From the NCBI GenBank assembly GCA_018671895.1, contig JABHGV010000004.1:1-58697 (forward strand): DNA of 58,697 nt, given 5' to 3'. Shown here piece after piece: positions 12,348-22,687 of this stretch. Origin of the DNA: Rhodospirillaceae bacterium (GTDB lineage Bacteria; Pseudomonadota; Alphaproteobacteria; Rhodospirillales; JABHCV01). Under the pieces are notes generated by a model. The model saw only the letters and a program-made list of their open reading frames with translations, had not been told where the DNA came from and did no database searches. The position numbers and the translations under genes are program-made. Position 1 is the first letter of the stretch. Each line of letters opens with the position of its first letter.

Positions 12348-12829
12348 GACCCTACCGGCACACCGGGCAGGTCGCGCGATGTGCGGATGGTTTCCAGCGT
12401 CGTCACCTTGATGACGTTATCGGCGCTTGTCAGTTGCATTGTCAGTTCGTCGCGCTGGTCCTTATCACGCGCCACGATCTTCAGCAAAAAATCGCCGCCG
12501 CCCCTGATCATGTGGCATTCGCGCACTTCCGGCCATTTGGCGACCTGTTCTTCAAACGCCTGCAAGACAGTCTGCGCCTGACTGGATAGCCCGACGAGGG
12601 CGAAAAACATTTCCTTGAAACCCAGCAGGTTGGCATCGACCTCAGCGTGATAGCCGTGGATGAAGCCGTCGTCTTCCAGCGCCCTGACCCGCCTCAGGCA
12701 CGGCGGGGCCGAGATTCCGGCGCGACGCGCCAGCTCGACATTGGTCATGCGGCCATCGTCCTGCAAATCGGTAAGAATCCGCAGGTCAATCTGGTCCATT
12801 TTGACCTTTTTAGAATCTTTGGTATCCAA
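12344..12829 (-). CDS. Lrp/AsnC family transcription regulator
   Basis: 161 residues. An N-terminal winged helix-turn-helix ([20 protein letters not shown] then [19 protein letters not shown]) is followed by a RAM/AsnC ligand-binding domain ([19 protein letters not shown]). The start is taken as TTG at 12829 because AAGGAG lies nine bases upstream and the residues KVK before MDQIDL fit the family; ATG at 12799 is the alternative. It is divergent from trxB with a ~110-base gap, an arrangement common in alphaproteobacteria, so it may control trxB or itself. Ligand unknown. Confidence 0.9.
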   Translation of the reverse strand: MDTKDSKKVKMDQIDLRILTDLQDDGRMTNVELARRAGISAPPCLRRVRALEDDGFIHGYHAEVDANLLGFKEMFFALVGLSSQAQTVLQAFEEQVAKWPEVRECHMIRGGGDFLLKIVARDKDQRDELTMQLTSADNVIKVTTLETIRTSRDLPGVPVGS

Positions 12830-12939
12830 GATGGCTTTCTCCTTCGCGTAATTATATTACAACGACCAGCCGCTTGCGTCACCCCGCAGCAACACTTAGT
12901 TTAGGCATAGTTTTTTAAGCCCTTGAGGAATCCACCGAC

Positions 12940-13887
12940 ATGTCCGACACCCATCACAGCAAGGTCCTGATCGTCGGATCAGGCCCTGCCGGTTATACCG
13001 CCGCCATTTACGCTGCCCGCGCCTCACTGGAACCCACTCTGGTCAAGGGCTTGCAGCCCGGCGGTCAGTTGACGATCACTACTGATGTCGAGAACTATCC
13101 CGGTTTTGCCGAGGGCATTCAGGGCCCCGACCTGATGCTGGCCATGCAGGCCCAGGCCGAGCATGTGGGCACCACGCTTTTTGATGACATTATTACAGAG
13201 GTTGATTTGTCGAAGCGTCCGTTCACGCTTGAAAGCGATTCGGGCACGACCTATACCGGCGACACCCTGATCATCTGCACCGGGGCCTCTGCCCGCTGGC
13301 TGGGGCTTGAAAGCGAACAGGCGTACATGGGCTTTGGCGTCTCGGCATGCGCCACGTGCGACGGGTTTTTCTTCCGTGAAAAGGAAGTGGCGGTCATCGG
13401 TGGCGGCAATTCCGCGGTTGAAGAGGCCATCTACCTGACCAACCACGCATCCAAAGTCACCATCGTGCACCGCCGCGACGAGCTTCGGTCCGAGAAAATC
13501 CTGCAACAGCGCGCCTTCAACAATCCGAAGATCGAATTCCTGTGGGACAGCGTGCCCGAGGAAATCCTCGGCGACCAGAACCCGCCCGGCGTCACCGGTG
13601 TCAGGGTGCGCAACGTCAAGACCGACGAGACGTCCGTGCTTGAAGTCGACGGCGTTTTCGTTGCCATCGGCCACACGCCTAATACGTCGCTGTTCGAAGG
13701 CAAGCTGGACATGGATGGTGGCTATATCACCACCGCACCTGACAGCACCGCGACCAGCGTGCCCGGAGTCTATGCCGCAGGCGACGTTCAGGACCGCATC
13801 TACCGTCAGGCCGTCACCGCGGCAGGCACAGGCTGCATGAGCGCATTGGAAGCCGAACGCTTTTTAACCGAACAGAAAGACGACTGA
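12940..13887 (+). CDS. trxB: Thioredoxin-disulfide reductase
   Basis: 315 residues. FAD-binding GxGxxG is near the N terminus (VGSGPAGYTAAIYAARA); the redox pair Cys137-Ala-Thr-Cys140 lies in SACATCDGFFF; the NADPH site is VIGGGNSAVEEA; the second FAD motif is YAAGDVQDRIYRQAVTAAG. It transfers electrons from NADPH to thioredoxin in the cytoplasm. GAGG lies upstream of the ATG. It is divergent from the Lrp-type gene. A candidate small RNA and its terminator follow. Confidence 0.98.
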   Translation: MSDTHHSKVLIVGSGPAGYTAAIYAARASLEPTLVKGLQPGGQLTITTDVENYPGFAEGIQGPDLMLAMQAQAEHVGTTLFDDIITEVDLSKRPFTLESDSGTTYTGDTLIICTGASARWLGLESEQAYMGFGVSACATCDGFFFREKEVAVIGGGNSAVEEAIYLTNHASKVTIVHRRDELRSEKILQQRAFNNPKIEFLWDSVPEEILGDQNPPGVTGVRVRNVKTDETSVLEVDGVFVAIGHTPNTSLFEGKLDMDGGYITTAPDSTATSVPGVYAAGDVQDRIYRQAVTAAGTGCMSALEAERFLTEQKDD

Positions 13888-14009
13888 GCCCCGATGCTGA
13901 GCCGACTTTCGACAAATAAACACACTATTTCTGTTTTTTTGCTGGCGTTAATGCCCAGACACCCATATATTCGGATTGTCTGATGTTGCAGTGCAGCATT
14001 AGAACGAGA

Positions 14010-14122
14010 TTTCAGGCGCAACGCCTGATTTAAGGGACCGCTTTCCTGTGGTTCCTGCGCCTCCTGAGGCGCGAAACCTCCCTGTTAAACTCGCCGGACC
14101 TTTCGGGGTCCGGCTTTTTTTT
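14010..14122 (+). ncRNA. Candidate small RNA 1 (CCTCCC type) with terminator
   Basis: About 110 bases after trxB form three hairpins in series: TCAGGCG/CGCCTGA (14012-14028), GCGCCT/AGGCGC with loop CCTG (14057-14072), and GCCGGACC/GGTCCGGC (14093-14114) followed by eight T. Between the last two is a single-stranded box AAACCTCCCTGTTAAAC. TTGTCT (13976-13981) and TTAGAA (13999-14004), 17 bases apart, may be its promoter. It shares 26 of 30 bases with the end of the element at 15182-15211. CCTCCC is complementary to Shine-Dalgarno sequence, as in the CCUCCUCCC-motif RNAs of other alphaproteobacteria. It could instead be only the trxB 3' end. Confidence 0.55.
14093..14122 (+). terminator. Rho-independent terminator after trxB/sRNA candidate 1
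   Basis: GCCGGACC (14093-14100) pairs perfectly with GGTCCGGC (14107-14114), loop TTTCGG, followed by TTTTTTTT (14115-14122). It is a textbook intrinsic terminator for plus-strand transcripts. Confidence 0.93.
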
Positions 14123-14140
14123 CCATTTTATTCGCGTGTT

Positions 14141-14971
14141 TTATTCGTAGGTATAGAGCGTCAATGTGCCGTTATCGACCTTGAACATGGCATCAAACGT
14201 CGAGGCAATAATCGGCAACTGCGCCTCAAGATTCCCAAGCACCGCATCGGTGCCTTCGCTGTCCTGAATTTCAGACTTCGCCCAGGCAAAAATGTTGCGG
14301 TATCGGCGACAACAAAATTCAACAATCGTATTGTCGCCATCGTTTGCCGCCGCCACATAGGCCAACATGTGCTGCCCGCCCGCGACCGGGAACAACACGT
14401 ATCCCGAAATCGGCTGAATATAGGGCGTCCCGGTTTCCGGAAAATTGATATAGCGGCATGGGCAGTACAGGTCATAGCCGTCATCGTCGCCACCCCAGCC
14501 AATGCGCATAAAGGTCGAGCGAATGGACAGGCTGCCGTCGCTCAGCGATGCCAGCGCCTCGTCTGTCGTCATTTCCCGGATTGCACGCTCAGCACACGCA
14601 ACCTCGCTATCCGATGCCCCGGTCATATCAGTGGTCGGCGGCACCATGTCTTCGATAGCGACATCGCTGTCGATAATGCTCAGGTCCGCCGTGGTCATCT
14701 GCCAGGTCTTGTCGCCGGATCGGTAGACAAGAAATTCCCACGGCTTGTCGCTTAAGAAAATTCCGCCACCCCTGGCAGAATCGTCGTCAAAAGGAACGCC
14801 TTCGGCCCGACATTCATGTGATAACCAGGCCGTATTGGCGGAATCGGCGCGCGATTTCAGCACGCACTGAATCTCTGTCATCCAGCGATTGTTTCCACCG
14901 GTGCCGTTCAGCATATGGCCGGAAAGCAAGTCAGGCGCGGTTTTCAGGGCTTTTTCGCGATTCTGTACCAT
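14141..14971 (-). CDS. Hypothetical protein between two sRNA candidates
   Basis: 276 residues, not recognised. No signal peptide or membrane segment is visible, so it is probably cytoplasmic. It is fairly acidic, with Cys-containing spots CPCRY near the middle and FCCRRYRN in the last third that are not a standard metal motif. The start ATG at 14971 precedes MVQNREKALKTAP; no strong ribosome-binding site is seen. The gene is convergent with sRNA candidate 1 and lies head to head with sRNA candidate 2. Codon use looks normal for the window, supporting a real gene. Function unknown. Confidence 0.6.
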   Translation of the reverse strand: MVQNREKALKTAPDLLSGHMLNGTGGNNRWMTEIQCVLKSRADSANTAWLSHECRAEGVPFDDDSARGGGIFLSDKPWEFLVYRSGDKTWQMTTADLSIIDSDVAIEDMVPPTTDMTGASDSEVACAERAIREMTTDEALASLSDGSLSIRSTFMRIGWGGDDDGYDLYCPCRYINFPETGTPYIQPISGYVLFPVAGGQHMLAYVAAANDGDNTIVEFCCRRYRNIFAWAKSEIQDSEGTDAVLGNLEAQLPIIASTFDAMFKVDNGTLTLYTYE

Positions 14972-15030
14972 GGCTCACTATAGCCATAAATGGCGTTTGA
15001 AAAAAAATTCAAAAATTAGGGTTTTTTCTC

Positions 15031-15058
15031 TGGACGTACATTAGAAAATGGTTATATT
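15031..15058 (+). promoter_or_regulatory. Possible promoter of sRNA candidate 2
   Basis: TGGACG (15031-15036) and TATATT (15053-15058), 16 bases apart, in a strongly AT-rich stretch just upstream of the structured region. Four of six -35 bases and five of six -10 bases match sigma-70 consensus. Prediction only. Confidence 0.4.
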
Positions 15059-15063
15059 AGAGA

Positions 15064-15233
15064 AATACGATGAATTGCGGCAAACACTTCCTCCCTGTTG
15101 TTGATGCCGCATCCGGGGACCTCACACTTAAGTCTTACCTCCCCCCCCTAGGCTTTTGAGGTTCCCTCGTCTTATTAAGACGTAAAACCTCCCTGTTGAA
15201 CTTGCCGGACCCTTCGGGTCCGGCATTTTCTTT
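15064..15233 (+). ncRNA. Candidate small RNA 2 (CCTCCC type) with terminator
   Basis: About 170 bases without a convincing ORF. Hairpin 1 pairs TGCGGCA (15076-15082) with TGCCGCA (15105-15111) and can extend by AACA/TGTT, leaving CTTCCTCCC at the apex. A C-rich box follows (15138-15148), then hairpin CGTCTT/AAGACG (15168-15182), the box AAAACCTCCCTGTTGAAC, and a terminator (15204-15224) with ATTTTCTTT. The last 30 bases before the terminator loop repeat those of sRNA candidate 1. Three CCTCCC boxes exposed in loops or linkers argue for an RNA that binds ribosome-binding sites. It is convergent with the EF-G-like gene ending at 15251. Confidence 0.6.
15204..15233 (+). terminator. Rho-independent terminator of sRNA candidate 2
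   Basis: GCCGGACC (15204-15211) pairs with GGTCCGGC (15217-15224), loop CTTCG, followed by ATTTTCTTT. It is nearly identical to the terminator at 14093-14122 and lies in the gap before the convergent gene end at 15251. Confidence 0.88.
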
Positions 15234-15250
15234 ATATACTACGGGTCAAC

Positions 15251-17263
15251 TTATCCTGCCTTCGCCGCGACCACCTGGTCAGCCTGCTTGCCGGAAAATT
15301 CCTGCAAGTGGTCGAACGCCCAGCTAAAGGTGCCAACGCCCAAGGTCATCGAGCGCAGCTCGTTGATCAGGTCATGCATTTCCGATTGCGGCAGTTGTAC
15401 CGATACCTCGTCCCAGCCCTTCCAGCCGTCCTTGGCATCGAACCCCAGAATATGTCCGCGTCGACCATTGACCAGGCGCTGGATTTTCGAAGTGAAATTG
15501 TTGGGAACGGATATATCGACCTTGCAGATGGGTTCCAGCAGGATCGGCCCGCAATCGGGCATCGCCTCGCGCATACCTAACTGGGCGGCGGCCTTGAAAG
15601 CCATGTCGGAACTGTCGACGGAATGGTGCTGGCCATCGGTCAGGGTGACGGCAATATCGACGACCGGAAAGCCGAGCGGCCCACAGCGCATGTATTCCTG
15701 AATGCCGTGTTCAACCGCCGGAATGTACTGCTTGGGCACCACCCCGCCAGTAATACTGTCGTCGAAATTAAAGCCTGCGCCGCGCGGCAACGGCTTGATT
15801 TCCAGATGAATGTCACCGAACTGTCCATGTCCGCCGCTTTGTTTCTTGTGTCGCGCGTGCTGGTTTTTCGCCTTGCGAATGGTTTCCTTGTAGGGAACCT
15901 GTGGTCGTTCGGACGTAACCTGCATATTGAAGCGGTTCTTAAGCCGATCAAGTGCGATCAGCAAATGCATTTCGCCTTGGCCCCACAACAACAGCTCGCC
16001 ACTTTCCTGATGCTGCTCGACAGAAAGCGACGGGTCTTCTTCTATCAGCTTGCCGAGCGCCCCGGTCAGCTTGACCTCGTCTGATCGCTGGGCGGCATGG
16101 ATGGACGCTGAAAACAACGGGCTCAGGGTGTCCGGCCATGTCTTGGCGGCCCCACATGCCGATGCGCTTAACTGATCGCCGGTGGCGACACCGTCAAGAC
16201 GGCCCAAAGCCGCAATCTCACCATCACCGACCTTTGCCAGCTTGTCGTGCTTCTGACCATTGAGGGCATACAGCCCGCTGATGCGACTTGCCCCAAGGCT
16301 TGCGCCGTCCTTCATTTCGCCGCCAAACACACGAGCCACCGACAGCTTTCCCGTATGACCGGCATGTTGGGTCTTGAACACCTGGGCTGTGGCCTCACCG
16401 CCACTGATGCCCAGTCGCTCGGCTGCCAGCGAAGATTCCGGGGTCTCGTGACGTAAGGCCTTCAGCACCCGGGATATGCCGTTGTCGTGTTCGGCAGACC
16501 CGAAAAACACAGGCACGATCCGATCAGCCCGAAAATCGCGGGTCAGGTTGTCATAGATTTCGTCTGTCGACGGCGCTACGTCTTCGAGCAGCTCTTCGAG
16601 CAGCTTGTCATCAAAATCGGCCAGGGTTTCCAGCATCTCGGCGCGGGCACCAGCCTCGCGTGATTGCAGGTCGTCGGGAATTTGCACAAGGTCCGACGCC
16701 TTGCCATCGCGCCACTGAAAAGCCCGCTCACTGACCAGATCCACGTGGCCTGACATATCATTTCCATCACGCATGGGAATTTCGCGCAACACCAGCGGGC
16801 GTTCCGATACCTCTTGCAGAGCTTCCAGCGTTACCTTCACGCCCAGCGATGCGGAATCCATTTTATTGACAAAAATAATGTGCGGAATGGCGTGGTCGTC
16901 AAGAAACCTCAACAAGGGTGCGACGGTCAGCGCCTTATCAGTTTCCGGCTCACACACGACAACTGCGGCATCGACGACCATCAACGCATTATATGTTTCC
17001 TGCGCCAATTCGATGGAACCGGGACAGTCCAGAAAGGTCCACTTTTCGCCCAGATACTCCGCCGTCGCCGCCGTCAATTCGGTACTCATAGCGCGGGACT
17101 TGGCCTCGGGCGCTCCATCGCCAACAAGATAGCCTTCCTTGGCGTTGCCCTTGCGGTTAATGGCCCCGGCACTGGCCAGAATAGCCTCGAACAAGGCGGT
17201 CTTGCCGCTCAGGTACGGCCCGACCAGGGCCGCCACACGCGGTGCGGATTGTGATTTTGTCAT
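15251..17263 (-). CDS. Elongation factor G-like GTPase (FusA2 type)
   Basis: 670 residues. The G domain has GPYLSGKT (15-22), a DCPG motif near residue 80 and NKMD near residue 133. Then come EF-G domains II to V, including domain IV start HARHKKQSGGHGQFGDIHLE and a C-terminal RGHILGFDAKDGW segment like EF-G domain V. It is shorter and more divergent than canonical FusA, so it is read as the second EF-G-like protein found in many alphaproteobacteria, not the essential translocase. Its precise role (ribosome recycling or other) is unknown. GGGAGG lies nine bases before the ATG. Confidence 0.85.
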   Translation of the reverse strand: MTKSQSAPRVAALVGPYLSGKTALFEAILASAGAINRKGNAKEGYLVGDGAPEAKSRAMSTELTAATAEYLGEKWTFLDCPGSIELAQETYNALMVVDAAVVVCEPETDKALTVAPLLRFLDDHAIPHIIFVNKMDSASLGVKVTLEALQEVSERPLVLREIPMRDGNDMSGHVDLVSERAFQWRDGKASDLVQIPDDLQSREAGARAEMLETLADFDDKLLEELLEDVAPSTDEIYDNLTRDFRADRIVPVFFGSAEHDNGISRVLKALRHETPESSLAAERLGISGGEATAQVFKTQHAGHTGKLSVARVFGGEMKDGASLGASRISGLYALNGQKHDKLAKVGDGEIAALGRLDGVATGDQLSASACGAAKTWPDTLSPLFSASIHAAQRSDEVKLTGALGKLIEEDPSLSVEQHQESGELLLWGQGEMHLLIALDRLKNRFNMQVTSERPQVPYKETIRKAKNQHARHKKQSGGHGQFGDIHLEIKPLPRGAGFNFDDSITGGVVPKQYIPAVEHGIQEYMRCGPLGFPVVDIAVTLTDGQHHSVDSSDMAFKAAAQLGMREAMPDCGPILLEPICKVDISVPNNFTSKIQRLVNGRRGHILGFDAKDGWKGWDEVSVQLPQSEMHDLINELRSMTLGVGTFSWAFDHLQEFSGKQADQVVAAKAG

Positions 17264-17356
17264 GAGCAGCGCCTCCCAGATTCGTTTATTAAAGACGAAT
17301 TGGACGCCGTCGGGCGATCAGATGTCGCCCGTAAATAGGCGTCACCTGAAAGGTTA

Positions 17357-17378
17357 GGACTCAAGCCGCGATGAGTCC
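17357..17378. other. Hairpin between EF-G-like gene and aminotransferase gene
   Basis: GGACTC (17357-17362) pairs with GAGTCC (17373-17378) around a 10-base loop, just after the aminotransferase stop on the minus strand. There is no T run on that strand after the stem, so it is at best a weak terminator or an mRNA 3' end stabiliser. Confidence 0.45.
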
Positions 17379-17397
17379 AAGTAAAAAAGGAAGGCCC

Positions 17398-18627
<1,230 letters not shown>

Positions 18628-18730
18628 TTAAGCGGATGAAATCTACGCCCGGATGACGATCAGTGCAACTGGCAACAATCCTTTAACAAACAATGGCCCG
18701 AGTTCGTCGGGCGGACTATAAAGGGGCGCT

Positions 18731-20848
18731 ATGAGCAACACCGCCGAACAACAGCCGTTTATTCCCCAAAAACGCCCCGCACCCAAGGGTGGCGAGCCGT
18801 TCCGGCTGGTCTCGGACTTCACGCCCGCGGGCGATCAACCGGCCGCCATCAAGGCCCTGTCGAGCAGCATAAGCGCGGGTGATCGCGATCAGGTGCTGCT
18901 GGGCGTTACCGGCTCGGGCAAGACCTTCACCATCGCCCACACCATTCAGAAATTGCAGCGCCCGGCTCTGGTGTTGGCCCCCAACAAGACCCTGGCAGCC
19001 CAGCTGTACGGCGAAATGAAGGGCTTCTTCCCCGATAACGCGGTCGAATATTTCGTCTCGTATTATGATTATTACCAGCCCGAGGCCTATGTGCCACGCA
19101 GCGACACCTACATCGAAAAAGATGCCTCCATCAACGAACAAATCGACCGCATGCGCCATGCAGCCACCCGCGCCCTGCTGGAACGCTCCGACGTCATCAT
19201 CGTCGCCTCGGTGTCGTGCATCTATGGTATCGGCGGGGTCGAAACCTACGCCGAAATGACCCAGACCCTGAAGGCGGGAACGACGGTCGACCGCAACGAT
19301 GTGCTGAAGAAATTTGTCGAATTGCAATACCGCCGCAACGATGCCGATTTTTCGCGCGGATCGTTCCGGGTGCGCGGCGACGTGGTCGAGATTTTTCCGT
19401 CCCATCAGGAAGACCGCGCCTGGCGGTTGTCGTTCTTCGGCGACGAGCTGGAGGCGATCTGGGAAATTGATTCACTGACCGGCGAAAAGGTTTCAGAGCT
19501 TTCCGAGATCATTGTTTTCCCGGCCAGCCACTATGTGACGCCGCGCCCGACGATTTTGCAGGCAATCCCCAAGATCAAGGCCGAACTGAAGGATCGCATC
19601 GAGGAATTGACCAGCCTTGGCAAACTGCTGGAAGCGCAACGGCTGCAAGAACGCACGACCTTTGATCTGGAAATGCTTGAATCGACAGGCTTTTGTTCCG
19701 GTATCGAGAATTATTCCCGCTACCTGACCGGGCGCCGGGCCGGCGATCCACCGCCGACCCTGTTTGAATATTTGCCCGAAAATGCCCTGCTGATCGCCGA
19801 CGAAAGCCATGTTTCCATCGGCCAGTTGGGCGGCATGTACCGGGGCGACTTCAACCGCAAATCGACACTGGCGGAATTCGGTTTCCGGCTGCCCAGCTGC
19901 ATCGACAACCGACCGTTAAAATTCGAGGAATGGGAATACATGCGCCCCCAAACCGTCTTCGTGTCGGCGACGCCGGGGCCGTGGGAGCTGGAACAAACCG
20001 GCGGTGTATTCGTTGAACAAGTCGTGCGCCCGACCGGGCTTATTGACCCGCTGTGCATCGTGCGCCCGGTCGAGACCCAGGTCGACGACCTGATGGCTGA
20101 GGCCAAGGAAAACGCGGCGAAGGGCCAACGCACACTGGTCACCACCCTGACCAAACGGATGGCCGAGGATCTGACCGAATACCTGCACGATCACGGGGTA
20201 CGGGTACGTTACATGCACTCCGACATCGAAACCCTGGAGCGCATTGAAATTATCCGCGATCTCAGGCTCGGTGCCTTCGATGTTTTGGTCGGCATCAACC
20301 TGTTGCGCGAGGGTCTGGATATTCCCGAGTGTTCACTGGTCGCCATTCTGGATGCCGACAAGGAAGGCTTCCTGCGCTCCAAGACCTCGCTGGTACAGAC
20401 CATCGGCCGCGCAGCGCGCCATGTCGAGGGCCGGGTGCTGCTGTACGCCGACAAGATGACCGGATCGTTGGAATACGCCATCGGCGAAACCAACCGCAGG
20501 CGCGAGAAACAACAGGCCTATAACGCGGCCAACGGCATCACGCCCGAAAGCATTCGCTCGAAAATCACCGATGCGCTGGGCAGTGTTTACGAGGCCGATT
20601 ACGTCACCGTCGACACCGGGGTGTCGGGCGACGCCCACATGGTCGGCAACAACCTGCAGGCCCATCTCGACGAGTTAAACAAGCGCATGAAGGCCGCCGC
20701 AGCCGATCTGGAATTCGAGGAAGCAGCAAAGCTGCGCGACGAGGTGCGCAGGCTGGAAGCGACTGAACTGGGGTTGGGCAAGGCCGGAATCGCCCCAAAA
20801 GCCGCAGCACGAGCCGGTATTGGCGCCAAGAATAAACGGCGACGCTGA
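18731..20848 (+). CDS. uvrB: UvrABC system protein B
   Basis: 705 residues. Walker [16 protein letters not shown] is near residue 57; the beta-hairpin [12 protein letters not shown] near 112; helicase motifs include [20 protein letters not shown] and [14 protein letters not shown], and [20 protein letters not shown] is motif VI. The C-terminal UVR domain ([17 protein letters not shown]) binds UvrC. It verifies DNA damage in nucleotide excision repair. AAAGGGG lies before the ATG. I looked for an alphaproteobacterial LexA box (GTTC-N7-GTTC) in the 130 bases upstream and found none. Confidence 0.98.
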   Translation: MSNTAEQQPFIPQKRPAPKGGEPFRLVSDFTPAGDQPAAIKALSSSISAGDRDQVLLGVTGSGKTFTIAHTIQKLQRPALVLAPNKTLAAQLYGEMKGFFPDNAVEYFVSYYDYYQPEAYVPRSDTYIEKDASINEQIDRMRHAATRALLERSDVIIVASVSCIYGIGGVETYAEMTQTLKAGTTVDRNDVLKKFVELQYRRNDADFSRGSFRVRGDVVEIFPSHQEDRAWRLSFFGDELEAIWEIDSLTGEKVSELSEIIVFPASHYVTPRPTILQAIPKIKAELKDRIEELTSLGKLLEAQRLQERTTFDLEMLESTGFCSGIENYSRYLTGRRAGDPPPTLFEYLPENALLIADESHVSIGQLGGMYRGDFNRKSTLAEFGFRLPSCIDNRPLKFEEWEYMRPQTVFVSATPGPWELEQTGGVFVEQVVRPTGLIDPLCIVRPVETQVDDLMAEAKENAAKGQRTLVTTLTKRMAEDLTEYLHDHGVRVRYMHSDIETLERIEIIRDLRLGAFDVLVGINLLREGLDIPECSLVAILDADKEGFLRSKTSLVQTIGRAARHVEGRVLLYADKMTGSLEYAIGETNRRREKQQAYNAANGITPESIRSKITDALGSVYEADYVTVDTGVSGDAHMVGNNLQAHLDELNKRMKAAAADLEFEEAAKLRDEVRRLEATELGLGKAGIAPKAAARAGIGAKNKRRR

Positions 20849-20881
20849 TCGGCGCTGCCCGCGTCACCAATAAACGCGGCC

Positions 20882-21235
20882 CTACGTACCGATCTCGCCC
20901 CAGGCATAATGAACCAGCAAGGCAATGCCGTCGCCAAACGGCTCCAGAACCTTTTCGCCATAGTGCGGCAAGGGCATGTGGTTGGCGTGGACATAATCGA
21001 TCAGGGCGGCGGCGATTTCGGCCCGTTGCAGAACGACGGTCCGGCTGTCGCTGTCTGGCTCCCTGTCGGCAAAGACAATGGTCGCTGTCGTCTCGCCCTG
21101 CCATTCAACATTGATGCGATTGATGAAGGCATCAGGAAAATGGATGTTATGGCGCAGACAATAGCTGACCAGCGCTGCCTGCAATTCGGGGTTGGAAAAT
21201 TCAATTTTTCTAATTTCGTTTGGCATGGGTTTCAA
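20882..21235 (-). CDS. Conserved-looking small hypothetical protein
   Basis: 117 residues, soluble, with no signal peptide or membrane segment. Secondary structure looks alpha/beta. It is not recognised. The ATG at 21226 (MPNEIRKIEF) is an equally good start. It ends 33 bases from the convergent uvrB stop and lies downstream of the sixA/hydrolase-like pair on the same strand, separated by 29 bases, so it may be the last gene of that short operon. Confidence 0.65.
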   Translation of the reverse strand: MKPMPNEIRKIEFSNPELQAALVSYCLRHNIHFPDAFINRINVEWQGETTATIVFADREPDSDSRTVVLQRAEIAAALIDYVHANHMPLPHYGEKVLEPFGDGIALLVHYAWGEIGT

Positions 21236-21264
21236 GCACTCTGGGTTTATTCTTGCCGGACCGT

Positions 21265-22155
21265 CTACTTGGAAAAAGGTTTCAGGTTTTTGCGCATAAA
21301 CAGCTCGGCCCGGTGGATAGAATCCTTCGATGCCAGATCATCGGCAAAGGTGCGCACCGCTTCCGGTCTGAAATCAAAACCGCGTCCAACACCGGGATAT
21401 ACAAACAGCTGCACGTCGCGGCCCTTTGCCAGCATCGCGTTGACGCCGGTTTCCATGGAACGGCGACGCTGATACTGATCGTTCTCGCCGATGAAAATCA
21501 TCGCAGGGATTATCAGGTCATCCAGTTCCCGGGCATAGCGGTATACCTGCATCGCTTCGGGCGCATTCGGGTCCTGCATGTGCGGATAATACGACACATA
21601 ACACGCCGCCGCATCCGTCTGACGCCCTTTGGTGACCGCCACTTTCAAGGTGTAGTAGCCGCCGCGTGTGTGCGAATACAAACACGCCCTGGTGCTCGCA
21701 ACGTCCGGCAATCCCAACAGATAACTCAACCCTGCATTGACGTCGTCTTCCAGCGCATAGTCGTGTTCGATCGGCCGGGAATCAATGAAACGCCCGGAAA
21801 ACACATCGGGTGCAAGCACCGTAAAGCCGCGCGCCGCCAATCGCCGCGGGTGTCCCCTGACCCAGTCGATCAACCCGGCGCGGCCATGTTGGAACAGCAC
21901 CGCCGGATAGGCACCGGGCCGCTTCGGGCGATATAAAATCGCCGGAACCTCGATATCGCCGCTCATATAGGAAACGTTCTTCTCGATAACCTCGAAACTG
22001 TCGGGGCGATCAAGGACACCGTCCTTCCACCACGCATCGTCCCACCACCACGCCTTGTTGATGGGCACCGTCGGATAATCAATGTGCTGCTGGCCAAAGG
22101 CTGACTGACCCGCAAACAGGGCCAGCAGCCCGACGGCAAAAAACAGGCTTCTCAT
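21265..22155 (-). CDS. Secreted dienelactone-hydrolase-fold protein lacking catalytic residues
   Basis: 296 residues from the ATG at 22155; the longer reading to 22263 overlaps sixA and lacks a signal. Residues 1-22 form a signal peptide (MRSLFFAVGLLALFAGQSAFG), so it is probably periplasmic. The alpha/beta hydrolase fold of the dienelactone hydrolase family is clear: YPAVLFQHGRAG (oxyanion strand), VLAPDVFSG, and FIGENDQY with acid Asp226. But the nucleophile elbow reads SHTRGG with Thr163 in place of Cys/Ser, and the catalytic His position reads GVGRGFDF with Arg258. It is likely a non-catalytic relative. It follows sixA by seven bases. Confidence 0.8.
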   Translation of the reverse strand: MRSLFFAVGLLALFAGQSAFGQQHIDYPTVPINKAWWWDDAWWKDGVLDRPDSFEVIEKNVSYMSGDIEVPAILYRPKRPGAYPAVLFQHGRAGLIDWVRGHPRRLAARGFTVLAPDVFSGRFIDSRPIEHDYALEDDVNAGLSYLLGLPDVASTRACLYSHTRGGYYTLKVAVTKGRQTDAAACYVSYYPHMQDPNAPEAMQVYRYARELDDLIIPAMIFIGENDQYQRRRSMETGVNAMLAKGRDVQLFVYPGVGRGFDFRPEAVRTFADDLASKDSIHRAELFMRKNLKPFSK

Positions 22156-22162
22156 TATTATA

Positions 22163-22636
22163 TCATCCCCCCAGCAAGGACGGCCTGACCATCCATGCCA
22201 CCGACCAGCCATCGTCGTTTTCTTGCAAGCACACCACCGACCCCGGCTCAAAATCGACGGCACCGGCCTCCTCCGATCCCGTCGCCAACATCGATACCAT
22301 GCGGTTCATAAACGGCAGATGCCCGACCACGATCACATCTTCGTCACGCGGCCAGGTCTGAATAGCCTCCATCAGGCGGTCCGTCGGATCGTTCGGCGCC
22401 AATCCACCGTCGGCTTCTTCGACCATATTGCCGGGACCAATCACCGACGCCAGCAGCAATGCCGTTTCCAGGGCGCGTTGCTTGCCCGAATGCAGGACAC
22501 GCGCCGCCTTGACCCCGCTACGGGCCAGAAACGACGCCATCCGCTGACAATCCAGACGCCCCTTGTCACTTAACGGGCGCGCCGGATCGGCATCTTTCGC
22601 CACGGCATCTGCGTGCTGAACCAGATAAATTTTCAT
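22163..22636 (-). CDS. sixA: Phosphohistidine phosphatase SixA-like
   Basis: 157 residues from ATG 22636 (a TTG one codon earlier is unlikely). It is a histidine phosphatase with catalytic His8 in YLVQHADAV, arginine in HSGKQRALETA, and the second histidine in VVGHLPFMNR. Gln instead of Arg in the RHG motif is common in this branch. SixA removes phosphate from phosphohistidine in phosphorelay or phosphotransfer (PTSNtr NPr) proteins. It lies 7 bases before the secreted hydrolase-like gene and 51 bases after atpC. Confidence 0.85.
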   Translation of the reverse strand: MKIYLVQHADAVAKDADPARPLSDKGRLDCQRMASFLARSGVKAARVLHSGKQRALETALLLASVIGPGNMVEEADGGLAPNDPTDRLMEAIQTWPRDEDVIVVGHLPFMNRMVSMLATGSEEAGAVDFEPGSVVCLQENDDGWSVAWMVRPSLLGG

Positions 22637-22687
22637 CAACGATGATTTTAACGGCTGTATCGGGAAAAGGAAGCTGCGAGACGACTG

